This document shows positions 1 through 12,700 of a stretch of DNA of 64,000 nt, in pieces; position 1 is the stretch's first letter, and every line of letters begins with the position of its first letter. Both the position numbers and the translations under genes were made by a program. This stretch comes from Megalobrama amblycephala (lineage: Eukaryota; Chordata; Actinopteri; Cypriniformes; Xenocyprididae). The notes beneath the pieces are model-generated. The model did not search any database. It saw nothing but the letters and a program-made list of their open reading frames with translations, and was not told where the DNA came from. The stretch covers positions 7,081,396-7,145,395 of the forward strand of contig NC_063051.1 of NCBI RefSeq assembly GCF_018812025.1, read 5' to 3'.

Positions 1-354
1 CAAGTACTGTGAAGGTATCAAGTGGTAATACCATGGTACATTGCCATTTAACATACTATTGAATTATTGCCATATATACAAAGACCATGGCATTTACATG
101 ATACTCATGATACTATGGTATTACCATTGTTCAAAAAACATGGCACTACCCTGGTACTCTTTTTTTGTTAGTGCATCACATTTCATAACTATCAGCTAGA
201 AACCGTGGTATTTTCTTCTGATACCATCATTGTTCTATGGAAGAAAATTTTAGCAACAGGAATTTTCAAATTCTTGCTCTCTCTCTCTCTCAGCTTACGT
301 CGAGTGTGGCAGCGGGGCGGTCGTGGTTCAAAGGTGAGGCATCGGGGCGGGACA
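1..354 (+). other. phc2: Upstream intron end and 5' UTR of phc2
   Basis: The first ~200 bases hold many short copies of a ccatggta-type word, typical of a dispersed intronic repeat. A pyrimidine tract of CT repeats ends in AG at 292-293, a good splice acceptor, so the first coding exon probably begins at 294 with about 60 bases of GC-rich 5' UTR. Earlier untranslated exon(s) and the promoter would then lie before the window. This is inference from splice signals only. Confidence 0.5.
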
Positions 355-555
355 ATGGAGGGTGAGCAGAGCACTCCTGCCTCCAGTGCCAGCAGCACTA
401 CAGGCACCAGTACCTCCACCACAAACTCCACAGGCACCACCAGTGCCTCCACTGCCAGCACTGTCAACTCCACCAGCAGCAGCACGAGCAGCGGAAGACA
501 GGCCGTTCCACAGATATCTGTATACAGCGGCATACCCGACCGACAGACTGTACAG
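355..555 (+). CDS. phc2: phc2 coding exon 1
   Basis: It encodes residues 1-67: a low-complexity Ser/Thr-rich leader and then the block ending [10 protein letters not shown]. The donor is gtgcgt at 556 and the exon ends in phase 0. Confidence 0.93.
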
Positions 556-2444
556 GTGCGTGAAACAACCATTTGGCAGAATCAATCAATCAATTTAAAT
601 ATAGGCAACTGAGTTCACAAATACATAGTTATTGTGTTTATAATGTTTGTGTTCATGTTTACAAACACCACCTTTCTCCTTCTATTAGTCCACTCACTGC
701 ATTGCACCACACATCACTTTTTCTTGCTTAAAGTTTTAATTGACTTCAAGTCCATACTGCCATCTGCTGGTGTGTATATGACAAGGAAAAGCAGGCTGAG
801 GAGGAAAGACAATGAAGATGCCTCAGACATATACATATTCATAATCTTTCCCATGCTGTGGAATGTGGTGGTTCTTTTTGACCTGTCTCATTTTGTAACT
901 TAAGTGACTGGGAATTAGTCACTGTTACTGGATTTCAGCCAAATGTGATATAGACAATCTTATATCCAAGTCAAAGTAATTGAAGTACACTTTCAATAAC
1001 AATTTTTATTATTATTTAATAATAATAATGTATAGCCAAATTCATATATAAAGTGCTGCTCTAAGTGCTCCACATGACAAACTGAAAAATGGCAACATAA
1101 GATTCAATACAAATTAGTTAAATTATTTCAACCTCACCCCCTATGTTCATTTAAATGTTCATTTTTTCTGATCATAATTTTTTTACAGGCACATCTTACC
1201 AATTCCAAACCACATTAATCTTAATAACTAGTATTAATTTTGTATTGAATCATTTATAAGCGATATATAATTGTTCATGAAGGCTGGAAATGAAAAACGC
1301 CTTATATTCAGGTGTGCAGAATTATTAGGTATGTTGTCTTTTACAGGTAAAATGAGCCAAAAAAGACATTTAACTCGGACTGAAGGAGAAGGATGCAATA
1401 CTAATGTAATACTAGAAATTGCAGTTAAGGCATGACCATTGGACATTGAAATGCTCATTGGGTCAGCAGGGTCAGACAAAAACAGGTGGAGAAGAAAAGA
1501 CATTAACTGCAAAAGAATTAAGGTGAAGAATTAAGTGTGAAACAATCAGGAACCCTTTAGTCTCTAGCGCCACCATTTTCCACAACTGCAACCTACCTGG
1601 AGTCTCCAGAAGTGCAAAGTGTCAGGATCTCAGAGACTTAGGTTAGGTAAAGAATCCTAAAAAATGACCCCCACTTAATAAGAATCACAAGCTGAAGTGT
1701 TGTGAAATACATGAAGATTGTTTTTTATAGGCTTTCTAGAGAGACAGATTGAGAGTGACTCTTGAAGCACCAGCAGCATCTCTAGGAGATTGGACTAAAA
1801 AATTAACTCCCAAAACTTACTTCCAGATTCTAGAAGATAAATTCTTCAAGCAGTGGTACAAAAGGATGTGATGCTGGTTTTTCAAGAGTCACTCTCAATC
1901 TGTCTGTCTATAAAGCCTATTTAAAAAAAAAAAAAAAAAAACAGTCTTCATGTACTTTGCAATACTTCAGCTTGTGATTCTTATTAAGTGGGGGTCATTA
2001 TTTAGGATTCTTTACCTAACTTTAACGAAGTCTCTGAAATCCTGACACCTTGCAGTTCTGGAGACTCCAGGTAGGTAGCATGATTTAGACATTGCTTCCT
2101 CTAACATGATTTTTTCCCCCATTCATTCTCAATTACCCCCCAACAAACCCATTGCATGCTTTAGCAGGTCTGTTAAAACTCAATGTTTTCAGGGGAGGCA
2201 AGAAAGACGAGGACTCCTGCTGTAACTTTACATGCTGACGTCGCTGTGGGACATTGTTACTTTAGAAAAACGCATTATGTACTTTTTTACTGTCACATTT
2301 TGTAATATTTGCATTGTTTTATTTTTGTAATATGGATTATTTTCTCATCCAGTTTTTAAAGAGCCACTGCCTCCCTTGTCTCCACTATTTTATATATATT
2401 TTCTCATCCAGTTTTTAAAGAGCCACTGCCTCCCTTGTCTCCAC

Positions 2445-2505
<61 letters not shown>

Positions 2506-3727
2506 AGCAAAGACCCAGCTGCTATAGTCAGAGTAGTCTCAGATCAGCACATGATCAGACACAAGCAGCATGAACATTAAACTCCGTTCAGGCTGCACTT
2601 TACTCACGCCAAGACCAAGGGTCAGGATGGATGTTGCCTAGCAACTGTGCAGTTGTGGGCAGCTCAGTAAGGACATAAAGGATAAGACAAACAGGATGAA
2701 GCAGAACATATTATACTGTGCTGTGAGAAAACGATAAGAAGGTACCATCAGTGATGAGACCGATGAACTTATCTACACTATCATCAACATATACTTAAAG
2801 TGTTGTTTGAACGTCTGCTATTTGTTCAGGTATTTTGGCATCTTGTTATGATTTTGGTCCGAATGCTTTTTTCATGTTGTTATGTTGGGATGTTAGCTCA
2901 AGATCAAAATTACAGAACTGTTAAAATAGGTAGGTGTTCAATTCTTGTCCACATGGTTTGCAATCATTTTTAACATTATTATTGTAGTAACACAATACAA
3001 AATTTTAATTTTTATATTGGATGTAAAAATATATGTTTGGTTGCATATAAATATCATAAAATGTAACGTCCTATTTAATATAAATGTGTTTTATTGTAAG
3101 AGTTCATCCATTAGCATGTGTGTATTAACAAGCCTTGTAATACTGCGGTTAATGTTAAACATCTTCATATTAAATTAATATTATGATAATATAATCATAT
3201 TAAACATCATGGCTGACCTTGAAAACATTATAGGAACTGAAAAACAACCATTTCAGAGATCTAGTTTTCTTTTAAGCTTGTTGCAGTTCATTTTCTGCCC
3301 AAAAGGAGGAGACAAATTCTGGAACAAAACAAAAATTCCCTGAGCAAAACATTTGCTCAGGGAACATTAAAAGTTTAGAATTGCAATCTGGCCTACAAAT
3401 ATTTGACACCACCAATCACATCATGCAACTTGCAGCTATTTATGATTTAAGTATCAGCTTTGTCTCAGATGTTTCTGTCAAGTACAAGATGCTTCTTAAG
3501 GTGAATACAAGAAATACATTAGATAATTGTTGACACAGCAAGTGTACAGAGCTATAAAACTAATGTAGACATGTCAAACTACACTGAAAAGAAATGGCTG
3601 AGTTCATATTGAGATCTCTGACTTTGATTGCAGACTTTGGTATTGGCAAATCTGAAAAAAGTTTGAGACACTATTGACAATGTGAGATTCAAGGTCATTT
3701 TCTCAGAAAAATGTATATATATGTATA

Positions 3728-3797
<70 letters not shown>

Positions 3798-6670
3798 AAC
3801 TATCGAGTTTATGGTCATTGAATGGCTTTCCTGAGGTAAAGGTTACATTTTGTGTGATATATTTGTTTGCAAGGGTTATTGACTTCTTTCTGCGGTTAAA
3901 ACTCCGATTAAGTGATTACAATAGAGATGGATTCATTTCAGTGAGTTCAGTAAGTACTTTTTGATGTTCATTCATGTTTATTTCGCGCTGTAATAGAGAG
4001 GAATAGGTTCACATGCCTCTTGAACCGAGGTGTTACAGCGATATGCCACACAACGTTAAACAGCGTCACCACCACAAGTATTGTTTGAATTCCGTAGTAA
4101 TATTGACTGAATTTAAAAGCTTAGACTTAGTTTTATATCAAAAGTAACCTGATCTGTCGGTGCGTTGTCTGTCCTCTTTGCTCTGCGATGCATCTTTCAC
4201 TGTGTGAGAAAATGAACGTGTGGCGTGAGAACAGTGAATTTGAATGAGAGTTGGTGGCCCTGCATGACAGTATTCTGTAGTTATGCTAAACGTTATGTTT
4301 GTTATGTTTATGCTATGTTAATCTCCCACATTTCACGGGTTCGACTCATAGGTTCGACGTCGTTTGCACTATGCTCTCCAAAGCGCTGACTTCTTTTATT
4401 GGATTGGATCCGGGAGGGCTGCATTACAGTATTGCGCTACAGCGCCCCGCTGGTTACACCGCGTTATTGCAGGCTCTTCAAATAGGTCGTATGAGATTAA
4501 GGGCCCTATTTTAACGATCTGAAACGCAAGTGTCAAAGCGCGAAGCGCAAGTAACTTTGTGGGCGGGTCTCGGCGCTGTTGCTATTTTCCCTGCGGGATA
4601 AATGGCTCTTGCGCCCGGCGCAAATCTAAAATGGGTTGGTCTGAAGTAGCTTCATTATTCATAGGTGTGGTTTGGGCGTAACGTGAAATAAACCAATCAG
4701 AGTGTCATCTCCCATTCCCTTTAAGAGCGAGATGCGCTCGCGCCATGGCGGATTGCTATTTACATTGCGTACACGCGATGAGTCAGTTAATATATATGTG
4801 TGTGTGTGTATTGGCACGATTGTTCAATTAATTAGCCAATTTCGTTCATCATTATAAGTAGTAATAGGCTGAATTGAAAATAGGTAGCCTAATTCTAATA
4901 CACGCAATGACTATTCATCATTACATTTTTATATTTATGTACACAATAATATTCTTTTACACTGTAATCCTTTTGTTTTTAATATTTGGCATGTTTGTGT
5001 GATGCGCATCCCTGTGTGTAATAAGCAAAGTCAACGCGCACTGTGGACGCGCCCAGAGGCGCAGTTTCTACCAACGCGCTCTAACAAAAAAATATTGCGC
5101 CATTGACTTTAGGGGCCCTATTTTAACGATCTGAAACGCAAGTGTCAAAGCGCGAAGCGCAAGTAACTTTGTGGGCGGGTCTCGGCGCTGTTGCTATTTT
5201 CCCTGCGGGATAAATTGCTCTTGCGCCCGGCGCAAATCTAAAATGGGTTGGTCTGAAGTAGCTTCATTATTCATAGGTGTGGTTTGGGCGTAACGTGAAA
5301 TAAACCAATCAGAGTGTCATCTCCCATTCCCTTTAAGAGCGAGATGCGCTCGCGCCATGGCGGATTGCTATTTACATTGCGTACACGCGATGAGTCAGTT
5401 AATATATATGTGTGTGTGTGTATTGGCACGATTGTTCAATTAATTAGCCAATTTCGTTCATCATTATAAGTAGTAATAGGCTGAATTGAAAATAGGTAGC
5501 CTAATTCTAATACACGCAATGACTATTCATCATTACATTTTTATATTTATGTACACAATAATATTCTTTTACACTGTAATCCTTTTGTTTTTAATATTTG
5601 GCATGTTTGTGTGATGCGCATCCCTGTGTGTAATAAGCAAAGTCAACGCGCACTGTGGACGCGCCCAGAGGCGCAGTTTCTACCAACGCGCTCTAACAAA
5701 AAAATATTGCGCCATTGACTTTAGGGCCCTATTTTAACGATCTGAAACGCAAGTGTCAAAGCGCGAAGCGCAAGTAACTTTGTGGGCGGGTCTCGGCGCT
5801 GTTGCTATTTTCCCTGCGGGATAAATGGCTCTTGCGCCCGGCGCAAATCTAAAATGGGTTGGTCTGAAGTAGCTTCATTATTCATAGGTGTGGTTTGGGC
5901 GTAACGTGAAATAAACCAATCAGAGTGTCATCTCCCATTCCCTTTAAGAGCGAGATGCGCTCGCGCCATGGCGGATTGCTATTTACATGGCGTACACGCG
6001 ATGAGTCAGTTAATATATATGTGTGTGTGTGTATTGGCACGATTGTTCAATTAATTAGCCAATTTCGTTCATCATTATAAGTAGTAATAGCCTGAATTGA
6101 AAATAGGTAGCCTAATTCTAATACACGCAATGACTATTCATCATTAGCCTACATTTTTATATTTATGTACACAATAATATTCTTTTACACTGTAATCCTT
6201 TTGTTTTTAATATTTGGCATGTTTGTGTGATGCGCATCCCTGTGTGTAATAAGCAAAGTCAACGCGCACTGTGGACGCGCCCAGAGGCGCAGTTTCTACC
6301 AACGCGCTCTAACAAAAAAATATTGCGCCATTGACTTTAGACTTTAGACCAGGTTTGAGTTGGTCTATGGCGCAGTCTATTTTCAGCTCCTTAAAATAGC
6401 AATGCGCGGGCAATGCGCCTGAACACACCTCCTTTTTTTGCGCTGAACCGCCCAGGGAGCGCAAGTTCATTCACTAGTTTAGCGACGTGCTTCTGTGGAG
6501 GGAAAAGCGCGCTTTGCGCGGGTGCAAAATAGGAATGACACATGCGTCGGTGTACAAAGTCAATTGCGCTGGGTGCAAGATAGGGCCCTAAGAGACTATT
6601 CGACAACAAAAATATTTGTCGACAATTTTTTATTGTCGACGTTGTCGATAATGTCGACTAATCGTTTCAG

Positions 6671-6753
<83 letters not shown>

Positions 6754-9700
6754 CTGCTACTATGAATTACCCAAAGCAGATCTATGCAGGTGGAAGGTTT
6801 CTAGCAAATGCTACTCATGTATTTGAAGACTGAGCATGCAAGTTCATTGGTTATTAATACAGCAGGAACCAATCATCTGTGTCCTATAGATATAATGATG
6901 TGATTACCAGCAGTTGAGTTAAGGACCTATTAGCCTGCCCATTTAGAGTTTCATGACAGAACTTTGTATTTTTCTTTCATTGCATTGCTTTTGTGTCGTT
7001 ATTTTGGTGGTCGAAAAAATATCAGTTTGATTTGCATTTTTGACCTGTTTTTTGAAGTCAATTTTATATTTTTTTCGGCATCAATTGGACATCAGCGTGT
7101 GTACGTCAAATTGACGTCAAAAAATTGATATAAAAAAATGTATGTCAATTTGATGGGGGTTTTTTCGACATCAATTGAACATCAGTGTGTGGACTTCAAA
7201 TTGATGTAAAAAAAATGACATCAACTTTATGTCAAAAACTGACGTCAATTTGATGTCAAAAAACTTACATCAATTTGATGTAAAAATACTGACGTCAATT
7301 TGATGTAAAAAAAAAAATGACGTCAATTTGTAAAAAAACTGATGTAAAAAAAATGACGTCAATTTGTTGTAAAAAAACTGATGTCAATTTGATGTCAAAA
7401 TATTGACGTCAATTTGATGTCAAAAAATAGATAATTAGATAGATAGATAATTATGTGATTACGAGCAGTTGAATTAAGGACCTATTAGCCTGCCCATTTA
7501 GAGTTTTATGACAGAACTTTGTATCTTTCTTTCATTGCATTGCTTTTGTGTTGTTATTTTGGTGGTCGAAAGAATATCAGTTTGATTTGCATTTTTGACC
7601 AGTTTTTCAACATCAATTGGACATCAGTGTGTGGACGTCAAATTGACGTCAAAAATTGATGTAAAAAAATTGATGTCAAAAAATTGATGTCAATTTGATG
7701 GGTTTTTTTCTACATCAACTGGACATCAGTGTGTGGACGTAAAATTTACATCAACAAATGTGTCAAATTGATGTCAATATTGTGTGGATAAAATATTGAA
7801 GGAATCTGAAGGATCAGCCTGAAATTGTGTAGACATTTCAAAATAAGAGTCCCGGTGTATTTCGGGCTTGTTTATAATTAAAAGTCACACGCTAAGTTTT
7901 TTCTTTTTCTTTTGGGCATTATTGGTATTTTGGTTACACAATAAATTGTATTTAATTTGATTTCCATTTAATTCATAGTAAATTATTGTAGTCTTCACCA
8001 CAGGAAGAAAAGACTAAGAACATTATTTGACACAAATTATTCATTATATAAATTTTACTAGTAAAATCTGTGTCCCATTCACTGAGAGGATGCAGGAACA
8101 CACAATGCAAGAGTGGATGTCTCTTTATAGCTGAAGCGAAGCAAAATAATGCTTTGTGAAAAATAAAGTGAAGATGATATACGAACGACAAGGAAGAGCA
8201 AAAAAAGAACATTGTTGTTAGTCATCAGCAGCATAGCAGCTCCAGACAAACAATGACACTCAAAACTGTCCTGTTACTATGATCATAACAACAGTGTATA
8301 GAGCAGAAACAACGCAACCTCGGGTGCATTTTCTGGCATTCCAGCTTCCAGATCTCTCCGGCACTGAAAAGCTTTTCTAATATTAATGTTCTTGTCTGAT
8401 TGTAACCCTTCTTTTCCAGTGATATTCCTCTGACCTTTTCTCTTTTGTAATGTCTCTCAGCCATCTCTCTTTCTACAGTCTTTCTTCAAATCGCCCTCTA
8501 TCTTCTCATATCTCCCATCATGAGTGTATCCGCCCCCTACTGCTGATTGGCTACAAATGTGTTGTGGTGCTCGGTCCAATCAACCTTCAACATTGTTTCT
8601 CAGAAATCGCTTACTACACCTTTAAGGAGATCTAATCTGGTTTCTCACTTTCTCTGTCTCTCTTGAATGGTAGGTGATCCAGCAGGCTCTAAATAGGCAG
8701 CCCAGCACAGCAGCGCAGTACCTACAGCAGATGTATGCGGCTCAACAGCAGCATCTGATGTTGCAAACGGCAGCCCTGCAGCAGCAGCACCTCAGCACAG
8801 CGCAGCTCCAGAGCCTCGCAGCAGTGCAGCAGGTCGGATAGCATGCAGTCTCATATAGCAAGACTAGAGCTGGGAAAATAAATCGATGCATCACTCGATT
8901 CTGAGATTTTCCAGATGCATTGCGATTCTCTCCCGAATAGATTCTGAGCTTAGTTTTTAACAGAAGAAATGAAGAAATTTTTAACAAATGCTCACGAAGA
9001 AGAGCGCTCATGCGTTCGGATGAGTCTGAGAATGTATTTGGACCTCAGAATGCTTTTATGACACGAGATTAATGTAAACGGCCCACTGCAAAACACCCTT
9101 GTAATTCAACCTTTTCGAACTATATGAATGATTATTTTATAGAAGGTTCAAGTGGTGTTTGTAAGGAATTAGAAGCAAGCAGAGTACGGCTGTTTCTAAA
9201 ACATGCAGTGCCACGTGCTGTTAAAAGCTCAGAATTGATTTGAGAGAGAAATTCGGAAAATCTCAGAATTGATCCAGAATAATTTCTCGATTTGTGATGC
9301 ATTGATTTATTGTCCCAGCCCTAAGCAAGACATAATGCACACAAACACACTCTTACTCTGTGTGTCTGTCATGTTTTCTCCCTCTCAGGCCAGTTTAGCA
9401 GCCAGCAGGCAGAGTTCGAACCAGAATGGGACCTCATCTACCCAGAGTGGAACATCACAGACCACAGTAAGCTTTTATTTTGATGCATCCATTAAAAATA
9501 TGCACATTATAATCACGTCAATATCTTGTACTGGTTATGATATTCTGTTTTTGCATGTGACATAACATCCAGGCTGCTCATCTCACAACTCTCTCTCTTA
9601 TTCCCACAGATTAATTTAACCACGTCCCCTGCCACTGCTCAGCTGATTAGTCGTGCCCAGAGTGTAAACTCCGCCCCCTCTGGAATCTCCCAGCAAGCAG

Positions 9701-12700
9701 TGTTGCTAGGCAACACCTCAAGCTCCACCCTGACAGCCAGCCAAGCACAAATGTACCTGCGGGCACAGATGGTGAGCACAGCTGTATACTCAAAAACACA
9801 AGAGTCTTTAATATTTGTGAAGATATTTTATATACTTTTTTTACTCGAGTTCACCAAACTAAAGGTGATGATACACAGGGCAACTTTTTGAGCAATGTTG
9901 CAGGGCAATGATGCCGAGCGATTATGTTTGGGCACTTTCCCATTGAGAATGAGCAACAAATTTCTATCTGGATACTATAGATCAAAATTTGTTGCCCATT
10001 CTCAACGGGTAATTTCCCAGCAACATTGCACAAAAAGTTGCCCCGTGTATCATCACCTTAAGACGTGAATATCAGGGAAGAATTACACTCCATATTCCTT
10101 CTAACTGACCTATAATCATTTTTTGTAGGGTTATGCTGCTTGACCATTACTGATAACTCCAAATATGTTATAAAGCCAAAAACTGACATGCTGACCTATC
10201 AATCTATGTTGCTTTTCACTGTTTTGTTCACACTTAAGAACCATCCTTAAAAGTGAAATGAGGGTTTAAATCATTATAATGTACAGAAGAAAAGGTTGAG
10301 AAACATTTAACATTTAATTAATAATGAACATGTTTATGTGTGATTATTTTAGGCACAACAGAGTAATCTTGTGCATGTAGCCAGGAGTCTGGGCCGAGCC
10401 GTCCCTCTGTCCCCTCAGCTGATCCTGGCTCCTACAGCTACAGTAACTGCTCTACAGTCTGACACTAATGCAACCAATAACACACAGTCTGCCTCTGCAC
10501 AGGTGCACACATATACTGTAATACATGCACATCCAAAAGTACCCATGATTACTCAAACATTTCTCATTTGCATTCATGAATATACTGTGCTCAAAACAAA
10601 TATCTATTTGAATACAATTGTGGATGTCTTTACCAAAATCCTAAAAGTATATTTACAGGATTACTTGGTATTTCAATTATAATTTGGAACCATTCCATTT
10701 ACTGCACATCCATTCATTCAGCAGACACTTTTATCCAGAAATACTTTTAGGAACCAATCCTAAAGGATCCTTATAGGAATTATGATTTGCTCCAAATTAT
10801 AATAGAAATTCCAATAGGGATAATGTTTACTTTAGGATAGTTTGCCTAGGTAATTACATGCAAAATATTTATTTTTCAAATACTACAATTCAAACGTTTT
10901 GAATATATTTGTACGGAGGCCCGCAAATGACATGCAGGGAAAAAATATAAGGCTAAATCGTGTGCATGATTTACTAATTTGATCCTTCGATTTATAAATC
11001 GTGCGGACGATTTAGCAAATCGAGAGAACAAAACAATTTAGTAAATCGAGGGAACAAATTAGTAAATCAAGGGAATGAATTAGTCAGTGTTGCCAATTTA
11101 GTGATTTTGTCGCTAGATTTAGCTACTTCCACACTTCTTTTGAGACTTTTTTTTTTCAAAAGCCTAGCTACAAATCTAACTATTTCTTGGACAAACCTTA
11201 TTTGGATTATTATCTCATCCACTGATCTATATTTATATTTTTATTTATGTAGATCAGTGAACTCGCCATTATGACGTCATCTAGCGAAATTCAGTGACAG
11301 ATTTAGCTACTTTCAATTGAAAGCAGTTGGCAACACTGGAAAATTGAGGGAATGAATTAGTAAATCGTGCGCACAATTGACTTTTTTCCTTGCATGTCAT
11401 GTGTGGGGCTCTATAATATTTGAATTCAAATGTTTGACATTTTTGACTTTCATAGGTGCAGAACCTTGCCCTGCGCAACCAGCAGGGGGCGTCTTCCACT
11501 TCTCAGTCCTCAGGCCTCCAGGCACTGAGTTTAAAGCAGACCCCCATCTCCATTCAGCCCACCCCGCTCATCAAGACACCCAGTCAGAGTGCTTCCAGCT
11601 CAGGCACTGGTGCCGGGAAAGGCAACTTGAACACTGCTTCCTCGGGTGGCACGAAGAAGGAAGAGGAGGGACAAACAGAGATGAAAGCAGTTAACATGAG
11701 TCGTAACGTCACCTCTTCACATCCCTTAATCGCACCAGGTAAACTCAAACCCATATGGCCTATACCAGAGGTGGTGAACTTCGGTCCTGGAGAGCCTCAG
11801 TCCTACAGAGTTTAGCTCCAACCCTGATAAAAACTCAGCCGCCTATAGCTTTCTAGCAACCTTTCAGACTGTGATTAGCTTGTTCATGTGTGTTTGATTA
11901 GGGTTGGAGCTGAACTCTGCAGGACTGTGGCTCTCCAGGACCGACGTTAGCCACCCCTGGCCTATACAGTGACCCCCAAACATATTACGACACTTAAAAA
12001 GGTCTAAATGCCATTGTATTCGGCAACAAAATATCACAACAGTATGCATCTGCAAAGAAATATTAGAGCTTTTCTATAAACTATTATCATGATTCTGAGG
12101 CATTTTTTGCAATGAAGATGCCAGTTCCCCTCAATTTCACACAGGTGTCCTCCACAAAGACACTCAACAACAAATACAGTTACTTGTAGTATTGTCTCTC
12201 ACTTTGGTTGATATTTGATCTAGTAATGTTTCCGTCAAGCTCCTTTTCTCCAAAGTGGTCCAGAAATTGTTGTGTGTGCACATTGGGCCTTTGAACAAAC
12301 TGAAAGGTTCAATTCACTTCAACAGAAATGTTTTCTGACAGATGCCCTCTGATAAGATCCGAATTCACTTATCAGTCCATCACGTCACACACTAAGTACC
12401 AAAGAAAGGAGAAATCCACCCAAGGCTACATTTGTCCTGCATGGCTTATGCTCAAATGCATTAATGCATACGTGGCCTTTGAAGGGCACACACTTTCTCA
12501 GTCTTTCAGTGCCCGTCAACATCTGACATGCACGCCATCCATCATTCCACCGGTCTCTAATCATAACAGCTCACACAGGGCAATTACCCTGCAGATTTAG
12601 AAGCAGGTACCTGGGCGTGTCGAGGCCAGTAGGGATTCAGGAGTAGGGATTGTGCTATGCTTTTAGTTATGCTTTGGAAGAAGATACAAAAAGGCCTCTG

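Larger units (their letters stand above)
556..8673 (+). other. phc2 intron 1 contents
   Basis: An 8.1-kb intron. From 556 to about 1,590 and from 2,503 to 3,337 I see only AT-rich unique-looking sequence. The rest holds a foldback (1591-2076), a 59-base duplication, TA microsatellites, a Harbinger-like trimer (4501-6588), a hAT-like terminal fragment (about 6590-6673), a duplicated region with a TGACGTCA-rich minisatellite (6897-7765), and about 900 bases (7,770-8,673) with nothing clear. Confidence 0.7.

Noticed and set aside
192..572. Minus-strand and overlapping plus-frame ORFs across phc2 exon 1
   Set aside because: Shadows of a low-complexity coding exon; the frame starting at 355 continues the PHC2 protein through splicing.
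2376..2573. ORFs with runs of Ile-Tyr
   Set aside because: Translations of TA microsatellites, also at 3579, 6495 and 44338.
10706..10745. Possible tRNA-derived SINE
   Set aside because: Only a tail-like word (attcagcagacacttttatcc) is present; no A/B-box head was found, so it is noted only as a fragment.
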